From: Rhinopithecus roxellana
Lineage: Eukaryota > Chordata > Mammalia > Primates > Cercopithecidae
DNA length: 64,000 nt
Assembly (NCBI RefSeq): GCF_007565055.1
Contig: NC_044554.1
Location: 51,927,676 to 51,991,675 of the forward strand
Direction of reading: 5' to 3'
Shown here: positions 23,376-34,769 of the stretch, piece by piece
Position numbering within the stretch: position 1 is the first letter of the stretch
Layout of the letters: each line of letters opens with the position of its first letter
Made by a program: the position numbers and the translations under genes
Notes under the pieces: model-generated
Database searches by the model: none
Told to the model about the DNA's origin: nothing
What the model saw: the letters and a program-made list of their open reading frames with translations, nothing else

Positions 23376-23770
23376 TACAGCATCAAGACCTAGCCCAAAT
23401 TACAAAGCTTTTCACAAACCAGTCCCTGCCCACCTCTCCTGCCCCATCTCCCATTCACCTCCTCCAGACCCCATCTCCACCACCCTCTATCCCAGCATGC
23501 CAGGACAGTGCTTGACTCATGCTATTCCTCAGCTTAGAATGTTCTTCCCAATCCCCTCCCCAACCTGCAAACCAAATGACCTCTCAGAATTCTTTCCGCC
23601 ATAATGTTTTCTTCCTCCACCCCAACCCAAGATGGCCTCTCCTTTCTCTGAACTCCTACCATACCAACCATTTGTTCACTCATTTCACACAATCTGGTCA
23701 CCACTTGATAACTGTCTTGCTCCCTTCCTGCTAACTAGCAAAAAGCCTGTTAGGGAAGGGAGCTCTCAGC
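23376..23770 (+). mobile_element. L2 LINE fragment, part 2
   Basis: Pyrimidine-rich L2 text: ccagtccctgcccacctctc, then gctattcctcagcttagaatg. Confidence 0.6.
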
Positions 23771-24059
23771 ATTAAAGGCCAGTAGCATCCCTTAGCAGTC
23801 ATTCAACAAAGTCCACCAACTGACAAAAGACAAGGTTACTTGAGGGTCCAGAAGAAATTCCAAAGCTGGGCTTTAATAGGTTAAATACAACTTATATTCA
23901 GCTCATTCTTATTAATTTCCTGCACTTCCAGTGCCGAAAGAAATTTTCTAGCAAACTGACTTCTTTTACCTGGAGGGTTGTAAATGCCAACTGTAATTAA
24001 AACCACAACTTCATTTTCCAGTAGGTTTCAAATGGCTTGTGGCACTGGCCTTCACTTCT
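23771..24059. other. single-copy stretch
   Basis: No feature recognised. Confidence 0.4.
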
Positions 24060-24358
24060 TTTTTTTTTTTTTTTTTGAGACGGAGTCTCACTCTGTCACT
24101 CAGGCTGGAGTGCAGTGGCGCGATCTTGGCCCACCGCAACCTCCACCTCCTGGGTTCAAGTGATTCTCCTGCCTCAGCCTCCTAAGTAAGTGGGATTACA
24201 GACATGCGCCACCATGCCCGGCTAATTTTTGTATTTTCAGTAGAGATGGGCTTTCATCATGTTGGCCAGGCTGGTCTCAAACTCCTGACCTCATGATCTG
24301 CCCGCCTCAGCCTCCCAAAGTGCTGGAATTACAGGCGTGAGCCACCACGTCTGGCCCC
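24060..24358 (-). mobile_element. AluS, antisense, full length
   Basis: Poly-T then gagacggagtctcactctg and a complete antisense Alu. TSD: gccttcacttct to the left (ends 24059) and ggcttcacttct to the right (24360-24371). Confidence 0.9.
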
Positions 24359-25054
24359 GGGCTTCACTTCTGAACAAGCAGGGAGGAGTCTGAGTTGCTT
24401 CAGTTTGGGGAGTTTTATGTTGTTACTGTTATTATTGCTGTTGGCCAGATTTTATAACAGGCTTCTTCCTCCTGAGGTGATATATGGCATATCTGTTTAA
24501 GCCAAAGCAAACTGAAATTAATTTTGCCTTGGGAATTTTTGTTAATGTCTTAACACTCCTTAAGCTAATTGGAGACACTTGAGAATGTCAACTAACAAAA
24601 CTGAGGTTGAGATAGGAGAGAGATTGTCTGCTAAATCAAACACAGACATTCTCTTAGAAGCATTTTTTTTTTAATTCCTTGGAAAAGAAACAACTAATTA
24701 ACATCCCAATAGGGGGCCTCAGATATTTCTTTTATCTTTGGTTAACTTCCAACAAACCAAAGGATAAAAAGGACAGCATAAAGGAGGACAGTAGGTAGCC
24801 CAGGTAATTCTGGAAGCTTCCTTATAATTTTGTCTTTTGACTCTGTTTGGTGAAACAATAATCTTGAAATTCTAGGGAGGAGGAAAGTGATGGGTAATGA
24901 GAAAGAAAACCACTGTGTAATCTTCTTTGAAAGGTTTTTATATCACAGTGTATGTTTTGTTAGAAAAAAATAAAATATAATACTCATATCCCTACCTTGC
25001 TTATGTTGTAATTTCAAACATTTACAATGCATGCTTAGAATACCATATGTTAGG
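24359..25054. other. single-copy stretch
   Basis: AT-rich, no repeat or gene recognised. Confidence 0.45.
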
Positions 25055-25240
25055 CATTGGAGTCAACAAATATTTATTATTATACATTCCTGGCACGCTG
25101 CTAGGTGCTGGGGAAACAAAATAAATAAAATGTGACCAACTTTTTCACTTCCAGGAATGTGGACAAGTAGATACTCTGAAGGGGTCTCCAAAACAAGACA
25201 ACCAGGAGTCCTGCCCTCACAGAGCTTACAGTCAAGGCAA
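25055..25240 (-). mobile_element. L2 LINE 3' end, antisense
   Basis: gtcaacaaatatttattatt, then tgctaggtgctggggaaac and cctgccctcacagagcttac, in antisense L2 order. Confidence 0.7.
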
Positions 25241-25371
25241 TCATGCTTGCCAATAGTAAAAGGAGGCAGAAGGAGACACAAGAAAAATAATCACTTCTTA
25301 ATGTTGGATATTCATTACCAGATAGACTAACCTGTGTCAATTGAGGCAAAAGTTCACATTTATTGGAAACT

Positions 25372-25660
25372 TTTTTTTTTTTTTTCCTTGCTCTGTCACC
25401 CAGGCTAGAGTACAGTGGCATGATCTCGGGTCACTGAAACCTCTGCCTCCCGGATTCAGGTATTCTCCTGCCTCAGCCTCCTGAGTAGCTGGGATTACAG
25501 GCCCACACCACTATGCCTGACTAATTTTTGTATTTTTAGTAGAGACGGGGTTTGACCATGTTGGACAGGCTGGCCTCCAACTCCTAACCTCAGGTGATCT
25601 TCCCACCTTGGCCTCCCAAAGTACTGGGATTACAGGTGTGACGCACCACACCCAGCCTGT
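25372..25660 (-). mobile_element. AluS, antisense, full length
   Basis: Complete antisense Alu with a short poly-T start. Imperfect TSD: ttggaaacttt on the left and ttgaaaccttt at 25661-25671. Confidence 0.9.
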
Positions 25661-25684
25661 TTGAAACCTTTAAAAACAGAATGT

Positions 25685-25984
25685 TCAGGCCTGGGATGGT
25701 GTTTCACATCTGTAATACCAGCACTTTGGGAGGCCAATGAGGGGAGATCGCTTAAGCCCAGAAGTTTGAGACCAGCCTGGGCAACATGGCAAAACTTTGT
25801 CTCCACAAAGAATACCAAAAAAATAGCCAGGCATGGGGTGTGTGCCTGTGGTCCCAGCTACTCAGGAGGCTGAGGTGGATGGATCACTTGAGCCCAGGAG
25901 GTCAAGGCTGCAGTGAGCCTAGATCATGCCACTGCACTGCAGCCTGGGCTACAGAGTAAGACTCTGTCTCAAAAAAAAAAAAAA
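25685..25984 (+). mobile_element. AluJ, sense, full length
   Basis: Complete old Alu (agcccaggaggtcaaggctg) with a 14-base A tail. It lies head-to-head with the antisense AluS, 24 bases away. Confidence 0.9.
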
Positions 25985-26084
25985 CCTAACTGTTTAATAT
26001 GACTCTAAGAAAGGAGAAGTAAGCAGTATGCTATCCTAGCACATATATCAGCCAAGAGCTTCAGAGTATATTCTAGTTCAAAGG

Positions 26085-26255
26085 GCTGTAGCAATCTCTA
26101 GCTCCCCCACTACCAACGAAGGAAGCCAAGGCCCACTGAGGTCAAGGTCTGCCTGAGTTCACAGTGGTCACCAGTACAGACACCGGAATTAAACTCCACG
26201 TCCCTGGGTCTGAGGCAGGTGCACAGCCACTAACCGCTGCCATCTCCTCTGCATG
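26085..26255 (-). mobile_element. MIR SINE, antisense
   Basis: gaggtcaaggtctgcctgag, then aattaaactccacgtccctg and cagccactaaccgctgcc match antisense MIR. Confidence 0.6.
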
Positions 26256-28034
26256 ATGCAGACACTTCAGCCTGTGAACTCCTCCAGGAGCTTCAAGGAA
26301 TGATGTGACAAGGAGGAGAGGAGAAGACACTCTTGTTCCTGTTGTTTCCTACATCTACTGCAGGACATGGAAAGCCATGCAATCCTCAGAGAATCTTCAT
26401 AATGACAGACAGTGACACCACTAGTCTTGGCACTAGGCCTGAAGATATAAAAGGAGAGCCTCCCAGGCCACCTGAACACCCAGTCCATTAAAGCTCAATG
26501 TTGTCTTTCCAGCCTTATCTGATTCCAAAATCTCTTTTCCCACAAGGTGGGCATAATTTCTATTTTCCTGTGTATCCTTGATAGAGCATCAAGAGACAGG
26601 GAAAAGACAGGCTAAGGCAACACGCAGGACACTTAGAAGAGCCTTAAAGCAAGGGACAGCAATACAAATAATTAAAGGAGAAGCAGCAGAAGCAGCATCA
26701 GAATGTCAGGCATAACACAGAGTGTGGAACTGGACTGAAATTCAGACAGAGGCTCTTGGCTGACCACAACTGGCATTTCCAGCTTTGAGAACGTTTTTCT
26801 TCTTTTTCTGACCAGTAGCCTTGATCCGCCTGCAAGTGGGCAAGAAATAATGCTTGGCTATGGAAGCAAACAAGCTATAATGGTTATCTTTATAGCTATA
26901 CAAACAAACACACTATTATGGTTATCTTTCATTCAGAGCCTTCAGATTTACAAAGAAGAAAAGTGGGAAAGAAAGAAGAAAAATAATGGGCAAGATGAAA
27001 AAGGAAAAAGCCCTTATCCATAATTTCCTCCCACACCATCATAATATTACGGTTCCTCCCATACCATATATAATATTACGTTTGTGTAATCATCTTTAAA
27101 GTTAGGCCCACAGTCTCCACGCAGTTCATGGAGATGTCCCTGGACCCAGCATGTCATCTCCCATGGTGCTGGTGGTCTTCCTCTGATAGAGGTGAACCAC
27201 CATTCCTAGGACAGGATGGAATTTGTTTTGCAGAATCAATATCCCTTTGTTTCACAATCTTGTGTCCTGAAGACCCTCTAAGGCCAACAAGCATAAAATT
27301 CTTACATGTGACAGTCCTTGAAAAAGATGCTACAATAATAGTCCATTGATAAATCCATTATCAATAACAATTCCCTAATCTACAGTGTCTGAATAGCCTG
27401 CATTAAATAGAACTAGCCTAGATTTTCGCTTTTTTCCCTTTTTGAAAAGTCTTTATAAAGTCCTTCCTCGAGGCATATTTTTTCTGCTGAGGTCTCTTCC
27501 TTCCTTTTTCCATTCCTTTTCTTCCTTGTCACTGTTCTCTCTTCGCTTACCCAGTGAAAGTCTTATTTCTTTATTAAATGGAAGACCTTGAATATATTAT
27601 GTTCCAGTTTTCCAGTGAAATATTCAGGCCATTTTCATTTATTTCTAATAATAACAGACTTCTAATTGGACAGAGCAAATCCAATAATACTTGTTTTTCT
27701 CCTCTCCTCATGAAATCTACCGACGGAAGGAAAGGGTTTAAGCGGGGGAAATGCCTGCAACCCACAAAGACAAAGAATGGGAAAGGTGAGACTTCAACAG
27801 ATGAAAGATTTCAACAAATTTTTGGAAGGAAGAGAACAGGTACCTGACTGAAGAGAGCAAAGGAAGTTACAAGCTCAGCAAGTCAAAAAGGGGGTGCTAA
27901 AAAGAAGAGAGATTCATCTCCAGAGACCCAAGGAAAGCCTAAGACAATGACACCAGGTTCATGGGGAGGGAAAGATCAGGTCTCATAAAAAGAAACAATC
28001 TAAGAGTCATCGCATCTCTCATTACCTAGAGATT
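26256..28034. other. single-copy stretch
   Basis: Nearly 1.8 kb with no recognised repeat apart from a 28-bp tandem duplication at 27025-27080. The two overlapping open frames at 27574-27847 are on opposite strands and look accidental. Confidence 0.45.
27025..27080 (+). repeat. 28-bp tandem duplication
   Basis: Units 27025-27052 and 27053-27080 both start ttcctccca and end taatattacg, with two or three differences. Confidence 0.9.
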
Positions 28035-28730
28035 CGTGCTTTCAAACTGACATAATTAATTTCAACTTAGAACTCTCTTCCCAATCAAACCATCAGGCAA
28101 GACTGAGAGAGTAAAAGCATTTTCAGGGAAACAAGGACTCAAAAATACATACCCTTTTTAGAGAGGCTACTACAGGATGTACTACAGCAAAAAGAAGAAA
28201 TAAACTAAGAAAAAAGAAGACAGGGCACTCGTGGAAGAGGGGATCGAATCAGGAGTGTGATCAGTTAAAGCCTAGGATAACTGAGACCACACTCCCAGCC
28301 TAAAGAGAAACTAACTCAAGCTGGAAGAAAGAGGGCTCTGCAAAGGGGAAATGGAACTTACAGAGCATCTGACATGTGTGGGTGTTTGGAAAACAATACT
28401 GACAGGTATTTCACAGATCTACTATTCTCTTTGGGAAGATTTAGCCATAGATAGATAAAAAGCTAAGCAAAAGATTTTCAAGGTGATTATTACCTCTAGG
28501 AAAACAAAACAACGTACAAGAATTAAACATCATCATAATACAATTTGGCTCAAAAGTAAATGATATTTACACAGTCATAATAATGTAAACACTGACAAGG
28601 ATTTAACCAAAAATAGTGATACAGTAATATTAAGAAAATAAGAGGGAAGTGGGTGAAGGATGGGGTATAAGGACTATAATCCAATCAAGTATGCTAGAAA
28701 GTCATAATATGCAATGCTGCCCAAGAAATA
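28035..28730 (+). mobile_element. old L1ME/HAL1-type fragment
   Basis: The block gtaaaagcattttcaggga, then gaggctactacaggatgtac and agaaataaactaagaaaaaag, follows a well-known old L1 segment. The region after 28400 is less certain. Confidence 0.55.
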
Positions 28731-28771
28731 GCAGAAGGAGTATATAATTATAATAATTATTATTATTGTTA

Positions 28772-29056
28772 TTTAGAGACAGAGTCTTGCTCTGCCACCC
28801 AGTCTGGAGTGCAGTGGCACTGTCATGGCTCACTACAGCCTTGATCTCCTGAACTCAAGTGATCCTCCCACCTCAGCCTCTGATCCCTGAAGTAGCTGAA
28901 ACTACAGGTACATGCCACCATACCCAGCTATTTTTTTTTATAATTTTTTGTAGAGATAGGGTCTTGCTATATTGCCCAGGCTAGTCTCCAACTCCTAGCC
29001 TCAAGGGATCCTCCCAAAGTATTGGGCTTATAGGAGTGAGACACTTCATCCAGCAA
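28772..29056 (-). mobile_element. AluJ, antisense
   Basis: Complete antisense Alu, old (ctcactacagccttgatctc). Preceded by an ATT-rich tail at 28745-28771. Confidence 0.85.
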
Positions 29057-29434
29057 AATAGATTATTTTTAAACATGGTGATATATGAGAAAACAACTAA
29101 AAACATCCAAAGTCATTGCCTCTAAAAAACTGGCTTAGGAAACAGAAGGCAGGGGACTGCTTTTTTCTTTAGGACACCTTTAGTTGTATTTTATTAGCAC
29201 TGTTTGATTAAAAAGTATTAATAAAAATAAAACTAGATTTAAAAGCTTATATCCTATTAATATATATTCTGAATTAACATTTTGTAAAAGCTACAATTAT
29301 CCTGTATATAATCTTGCACAATTGTATGGTATTGTATTATGTTACTAAAAGCATTTTACTGAATAGAAACTTTCAAAATAGTCCATCTTTTTTTAAAAAC
29401 GAACATGGATATGAATGCTATCCATTCATAAACA
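29057..29434. other. single-copy, AT-rich
   Basis: No gene or confident repeat. Confidence 0.4.
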
Positions 29435-29615
29435 GATATATTTTCTCGTCTAATCTTCACAACAACCTGGTAAATTGCATATTACCATTTCCTTCCTTCT
29501 GCAGATAAAAAGAAAGGAACTTGCCTAAGGTCACAAGACTTCTAAAGGGAAGAGTTGAAACTCCATGCAGGGCTTCTGACTTCAGGTCCTCATGGCACAC
29601 ACTGTTGATATCGCC
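29435..29615 (-). mobile_element. MIR SINE, antisense
   Basis: taatcttcacaacaacctgg, then aacttgcctaaggtcacaag, matches the antisense MIR core. Confidence 0.75.
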
Positions 29616-31194
29616 TTACTATTCTAAGCCAGATCCCTCAAGGCTAAGTCGCCAAATTTTGCCTTAGATATGGAGAAAAACATTGCCCTTCACAAAACTA
29701 TGGTTACAAGATACATCTCCACCTCACCTCACCCTCCCATTCCTGTCTAAGATCTGGCCACTTTCTCATTACAGTTGGACTATCTAGTAAAAGCAGACTA
29801 TGCCTTGATGATAACACTTTTAATCCCATGGTGATGGCAGAGCTCTGCCCTGCTCCAGGCCTCCAAACACTAGGAGGAAAAGAGAGCCCACAAAGCCCTC
29901 TGAGGTCTCATCCTGCCTCACTGAGAGCTGCACCAGAGGGTATCCAATCCAAAGCCCTCTCACATTCCAGGGGCCTCATCACGTTCTCTCAACCCACAAA
30001 ACCCTGCCTCCCTTCTTCAGACTTTCCTCCATCTCACCCTTACCCTCCCTATTTCTGAGGCTGAACCAAACACAAAAGACAGGGATTCCCCACTGAAGAC
30101 AATTAACAAATATACCTGCAAAATATATCAAAGCATGTTCATAAAAATGTGCTGAGTGGCACCCTGAGGTGTAAGTGTTACACAGAACACAGACTTGAAC
30201 CATCTCTATCTGTGTAGTAAGCAGTCGACATTAGGCAGAGAGAGTACACATGCTGTAAAATCACACTAAGTCACTGTAGTCTAGGGAAGGGCAGTGGCCC
30301 CCATCAGTGTCCCGCCCCCATCCTAAGGGCTCCTCAGGCCCTGCAGGCCCTCTTTGTCTTACACTTGCCAGCCTACACCTGACAGCTCCCTCTAGCCACT
30401 AGAGCTCACTGGGACCAAGTGAGACAGACCAGAAGTGCCAGGCAATTAATGCCCCCATCCCCAGTAGGCCTCAACAAATGACTGAGGAGAATCAGTGAAT
30501 AAATGGATAAATAGGTCAGCACCCTCATGGGTCAGCCTGAGTAACCTGAACCATTTTCTGCTCTGTCTCCCAGCAATCTCCAGTGGGGTGGAGCCCCAGG
30601 TGCCCCCAGCACTAACCTGCTCAACAGCTCAGCCTCTGCGGGCTTCCTTCCTCCCATGCCCCTTCCAGTCTTCCTCCTCCCTTGTTTCAGGACTTCTGGG
30701 AGAACTCAAACTAATACAAGGCCTGCCTGACTCAGCAAAATGTCTTAAGAGAGCCAAGCAAGCCAAATAATTATCCTCGGGGACCTGCTATACTAAATAG
30801 ATAAGATTAACACATAATTAGCACATCTGGTTTTTTAAATGCAAAATAAACGTTGTTAGGAAGTAAGATTTTCCGACGTGCCTTCAACAAGACCCTTCTG
30901 GTTTTGTTTACACCGTTGTTTCTTTCATATCATTTTATTCAGTACCCTTTCTTCTTTGCAAAGGCAAACTTCTTCTGACCACAAAGTCTTTCAAATAGGC
31001 AAATTAATCAGATCTGAAATAATGAGAGTTCTGGATCATTGATATATTTTGTACCCTAGTGTTGCCTCTTTAGCAAAGAGTCTTCAAAATTGTCAGCCAT
31101 TCAGTCGTCCTACAATACTTGTAGAGGACTCTAATGAGCAGGCCCAGAGCTCCCCCCGGGGTCACAGATCCCTGATTTAACTAACATAACCACC
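29616..31194. other. single-copy stretch
   Basis: About 1.6 kb. The end at 30690-30718 (gggagaactcaaactaatac) resembles an LTR end, but the body does not settle a family. No gene supported; the open frame 30495-30770 has no recognisable product. Confidence 0.45.
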
Positions 31195-31430
31195 ATCACC
31201 ATCAGTCACTATTGTATACCACTTACTATATGCTGGATGTTCTAAACACTTTACATATATTCACTCACTTCATCCTGCAAACTAGGCATTATTTATTATC
31301 CTCCCTATTGTACAGATAAAGAGACAGAGGCACACAGTTTAAATAACTTGTCTCATGTCACATAGGAAATGGAGAAGCTAAGATTGAAACCCAGCCACCT
31401 GAACCTAGACTCAGGGCTCTTCACAGGCTC
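31195..31430 (-). mobile_element. MIR SINE, antisense
   Basis: ccacttactatatgctggatg, then cacttcatcctgcaaactagg and attgaaacccagccacctg, well-ordered antisense MIR. Confidence 0.75.
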
Positions 31431-31771
31431 TCACCTGTGGGCTCTGATTCCAAGAGCAAAGACAGAGAGGCAAGGCTTCCAAAAGAAATTCAGTTTGAGT
31501 TGGAGGCCAACCTAAGTCTACGAATCAGTCTTGAAAGAGAGGCTCTCGAAGAGCTGGGGCCACTGCGGGCACAGGAATGAGCCACAGACAGAAACGTGTG
31601 CAGTGCTAATGGAGTCCCACCATCTGAACTTTACAACTAAGCTCCCTTCCACAGGAGTGTTTTACAACACAACAATTTCCCAAAATTGTATGAGGGATAG
31701 CAAATAATATAACATTTCACAAATATTTTACTCCACCCACAGATGCCATAGAAGGGTCCCTTAACCCCCCC
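31431..31771. other. single-copy stretch
   Basis: No feature recognised. Confidence 0.4.
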
Positions 31772-31787
31772 AAAAAAGTCTTCAAGT

Positions 31788-33222
31788 TGAGGCATCATGC
31801 TACCTGACTTCAAACGATACTACAAGGCTACAGTAACCAAAACAGCATGGTACTGGTACCAAAACAGATATATAGACCAATGGAACACAACAGAGGTCTC
31901 AGAAATAATACCACACATCTACAACCATCTGATCTTTGACAAACCTGACAAAAACAAGGGATGGAGAAAGGATTCCCTATTTAATAAACGGTATTGGGAA
32001 AACTGGCTAGCCATATGCAGAAAACTGAAACTGGACCCCTTCCTTACACCTTATACAAAAATTAACTAAAGATGGATTAAAGACTTAAATGCAAGACCTA
32101 AAACCATTAAAAAAAAAAATTAGAAGAAAACCTAGGCAATACCATTCAGGACATAGGCATGGGCAAGGACTTCATGACTAAAACACCAAAAGCAATGGCA
32201 ACAAAAGCCAAAATTGACAAATGGGATCTAATTAAACTAGAGAGCTTCTGCACAACAAAAGGAACTACCATCAGAGTGAACAGGAAACCTACAGAATGGG
32301 AGAAAATTTTTATAATCTATCCACCTGAAAAAGGGCTAATATCCAGAATCTACAAAGAACTTAAACAGATTTACAAGAAGAAAAGCAACCCCATCAAAAA
32401 GTGGGCAAAGGATATGAACAGACACTTCTCAAAAGAAAACATTTATGTGGCCAACAAACATGAAAAAAAGCTCATCATTACTGGTCATTAGAGAAATACA
32501 AATCAAAACCACAATGAGATACCATCTAATGCCAGTTAGAATGGCGATCATTAAAAAGTCAGAAAACAACAGACGCTGGAGAGGATGTAGAGAAATAGGA
32601 ACATTTTTCACACTGTGGGTGGGAGCGTAAATTAGTTCAACCATTGTGGAAGACAGTGTGGTGATTCCTCAAGGATCTAGAACCAGAAATACATTTGACC
32701 CAGCTATTCCATTACTGGGTATATATCCAAAGGATTATAAATAATTTTACTCTAAAGACACATGCACACATATGTTTATTTCAGCACTGTTTGCAATAGC
32801 AAAGACTTGGAACCAACCCAAATGTCCATCAATGATAGACTGAATTAAAAAAATGTGGCACATTACACCATGGAATACTATGTAGCCATAAAAAAAGCAT
32901 GAGTTCATGTCCTTTGCAGGGACATGGATGAAGCTGGAAACCATCATTCTCAGCAAACTACCACAGGAACAGAAAACCAAACACTGCATGTTCTCACTCA
33001 TAAGTGGGAATTGAACAAAGAGAACACATGGACACAGGGAGGGGAACATCACACACCGGGGCCTTCCAAGGGGTGGGGGTCTAGGGGAGGGATAGCATTA
33101 GGAGAAATACCTAGTGTAGATGACAGGTGGATGGGTGCAGCAAACCGCCATGGCACATGTATACCTATGTAACAAACCTGCATGTTCTGCACATGTATCC
33201 CAGAACTTAAAGTATTTAAAAA
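31788..33222 (+). mobile_element. L1PA-type LINE, 5'-truncated
   Basis: Starts inside ORF2 at gaggcatcatgctacctgac and runs to a complete 3'UTR (ggcacatgtatacctatgta, then cccagaacttaaagt) and A tail ending about 33233. TSD: aaagtcttcaagtt (31774-31787) and aaagtctccaagtt (33238-33251), one mismatch. It is the youngest L1 in the window by its sequence quality. Confidence 0.9.
31797..32630 (+). pseudogene. L1 ORF2 C-terminal fragments
   Basis: Three open pieces read as consecutive parts of the L1 ORF2 C-terminal region: 31797-32069 (90 codons, containing TAWYWYQNR), 32159-32491 (110 codons, containing KDFMTKTPKAMATKAKIDKW) and 32445-32630 (cysteine-rich NNRRWRGCREIGTFF). They are joined by a stop, an A-run frameshift near 32110 and a further shift near 32480. 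There is no endonuclease or catalytic reverse-transcriptase segment, so the fragment cannot act on its own. Confidence 0.85.
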
Positions 33223-33249
33223 AAAAAAAAAAGAAAGAAAGTCTCCAAG

Positions 33250-33293
33250 TTCATTGGAGAGTCAATTCATTGGAGATTCAGTTCATTGGAATT
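33250..33293 (+). repeat. 16-bp tandem repeat beside the L1 TSD
   Basis: ttcattgga recurs at 33250, 33266 and 33282, an exact 16-bp period over 2.7 units. It starts at the last bases of the L1PA target-site duplication. Confidence 0.85.
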
Positions 33294-34408
33294 TAATAGT
33301 CAAAGAAATTGACTTCAACTCCCTAGATGAACTAAACATTTGAATCTAGCATCCCTCTTGGTCTCAGGAGATGTTGTTTGTACTCCTGAGTCCTCTTTCT
33401 CCCTTTCACCTCCATCTCTGAGCTTCCTTGCAGCGCCTCCTGGAAGGCCACAGGGCAGAGGGAAACATACTCTGCCATTCTGCATCTGCACCCACCTTTG
33501 CTTTGGGCTTATGGCTGTGTTGGCACAAAGAACACCAAATTGTCTCTGGCTAATGAGAACAGAGGCACCTAGATAGGTAAATAATGCATTCAGTCATGGC
33601 CAGCTGTTCAAACAAAGGTTTCTCAGTGGTTCAAAGAGAAAAGCAGCAGCAGAATGAAGTCAGCGTGGGACACATGAAACATTGAACTCGGAGCTGAAGC
33701 TGCCAGCACCATACTCATTTGCCAAGAGCAATTTCATTTGAGTAAAAAACATCATCCATCACATTAAATTAATGTTGTTAATTTCCATTTTATTGGTTTT
33801 GTCATTTTATTTGTTTTTAATGTGTAAATCTCATTTGGTTTCATGGATGTGTGAGAGCTTTAAGTACTAGAAGTTTATACCTAGCTTTATTTTGTACATA
33901 TTTAAATAACATTATAATAAAAATAATCTAAGTCAACTCTGGGGGTTCAGAAGAATGTTTTCCTTTAAATGCAGCTCTCAACCTTGCAGACAGGCCTTTG
34001 CCCTCAGAGGTGAATGCCCTTGGAAAGGTCACTCTTTGCCCTCCCCCGGAATCCTTGCTTCTAGCAGGTGCTACTGAAGTTTTCAGTTGATTGGACCAGG
34101 GAACTTTGCCCCTCATTCACCTGATTCCTCCTTTTATGTCTCAACAGTTTCTTAGCCCTTTCTCTCCCTTCTCCATCCAATAGCCTCCAAGTTTTAAAAT
34201 TTCCACAAATTAATTCCTACTTTTCATCAAATTAAGGGAAAGTTCTGAGTCCTATGCCTGGAGTTAAAAAATTTTAAACAATCTGATAATTTCGAATACA
34301 CCTTTCACTCTTTCCCTACAACACCCCTAGGCCCCACCGGGCTTTTCTGCTCATTCCTAACATTACATAACACTAGAGTCCCCTCTGTCCTTCTCCCCAG
34401 CCCATTCA
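33294..34408. other. single-copy stretch
   Basis: About 1.1 kb with no recognised repeat or gene. AT-rich around 33760-33930. Confidence 0.45.
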
Positions 34409-34422
34409 AATCCCACAGATCC

Positions 34423-34706
34423 AGCCAGGCATGGTGGCTCACACCTGTAATCCCAGCACTTTGGGAGGCCAAGGTGGGTGAATCACCTGAGGTCAGGAGT
34501 TCAAACCCAGCCCGGCCAACATAGTGAAACCCTGCCTCTACTAAAAATACAAAGAAAAGTAGCTGGGAATAGTGGCACACACCTGTAATCCCAGCTACTC
34601 AGGAGGCTAAGCCAGGAGAATCACTTGAACCCAGGAAGCAGAGGTTGCAGTGAGCCAAGATCACACCACTGCATTCCAGTCTAGGTGACAAAGCGAGACT
34701 CTGTCT

Positions 34707-34710
<4 letters not shown>
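34423..34710 (+). mobile_element. AluS, sense, full length
   Basis: Complete sense Alu. The A tail has been replaced by a CA repeat. Perfect 14-bp TSD aatcccacagatcc at 34409-34422 and 34752-34765. Confidence 0.9.

Positions 34711-34751
<41 letters not shown>
34711..34751 (+). repeat. (CA)n microsatellite as Alu tail
   Basis: CATA then about 18 CA units and a terminal CGCAC, lying exactly between the Alu body and the right TSD copy, so it grew from the Alu tail. Confidence 0.95.
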
Positions 34752-34752
<1 letters not shown>

Positions 34753-34769
34753 ATCCCACAGATCCTAAC

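Noticed and set aside
30380..30410. CTCF-like wording ctccctctagccactagag
   Set aside because: It lacks the conserved core positions of the CTCF motif and I cannot score it.
31797..32491. Two adjoining open frames as a possible gene
   Set aside because: They are the ORF2 C-terminal end of a 5'-truncated L1.
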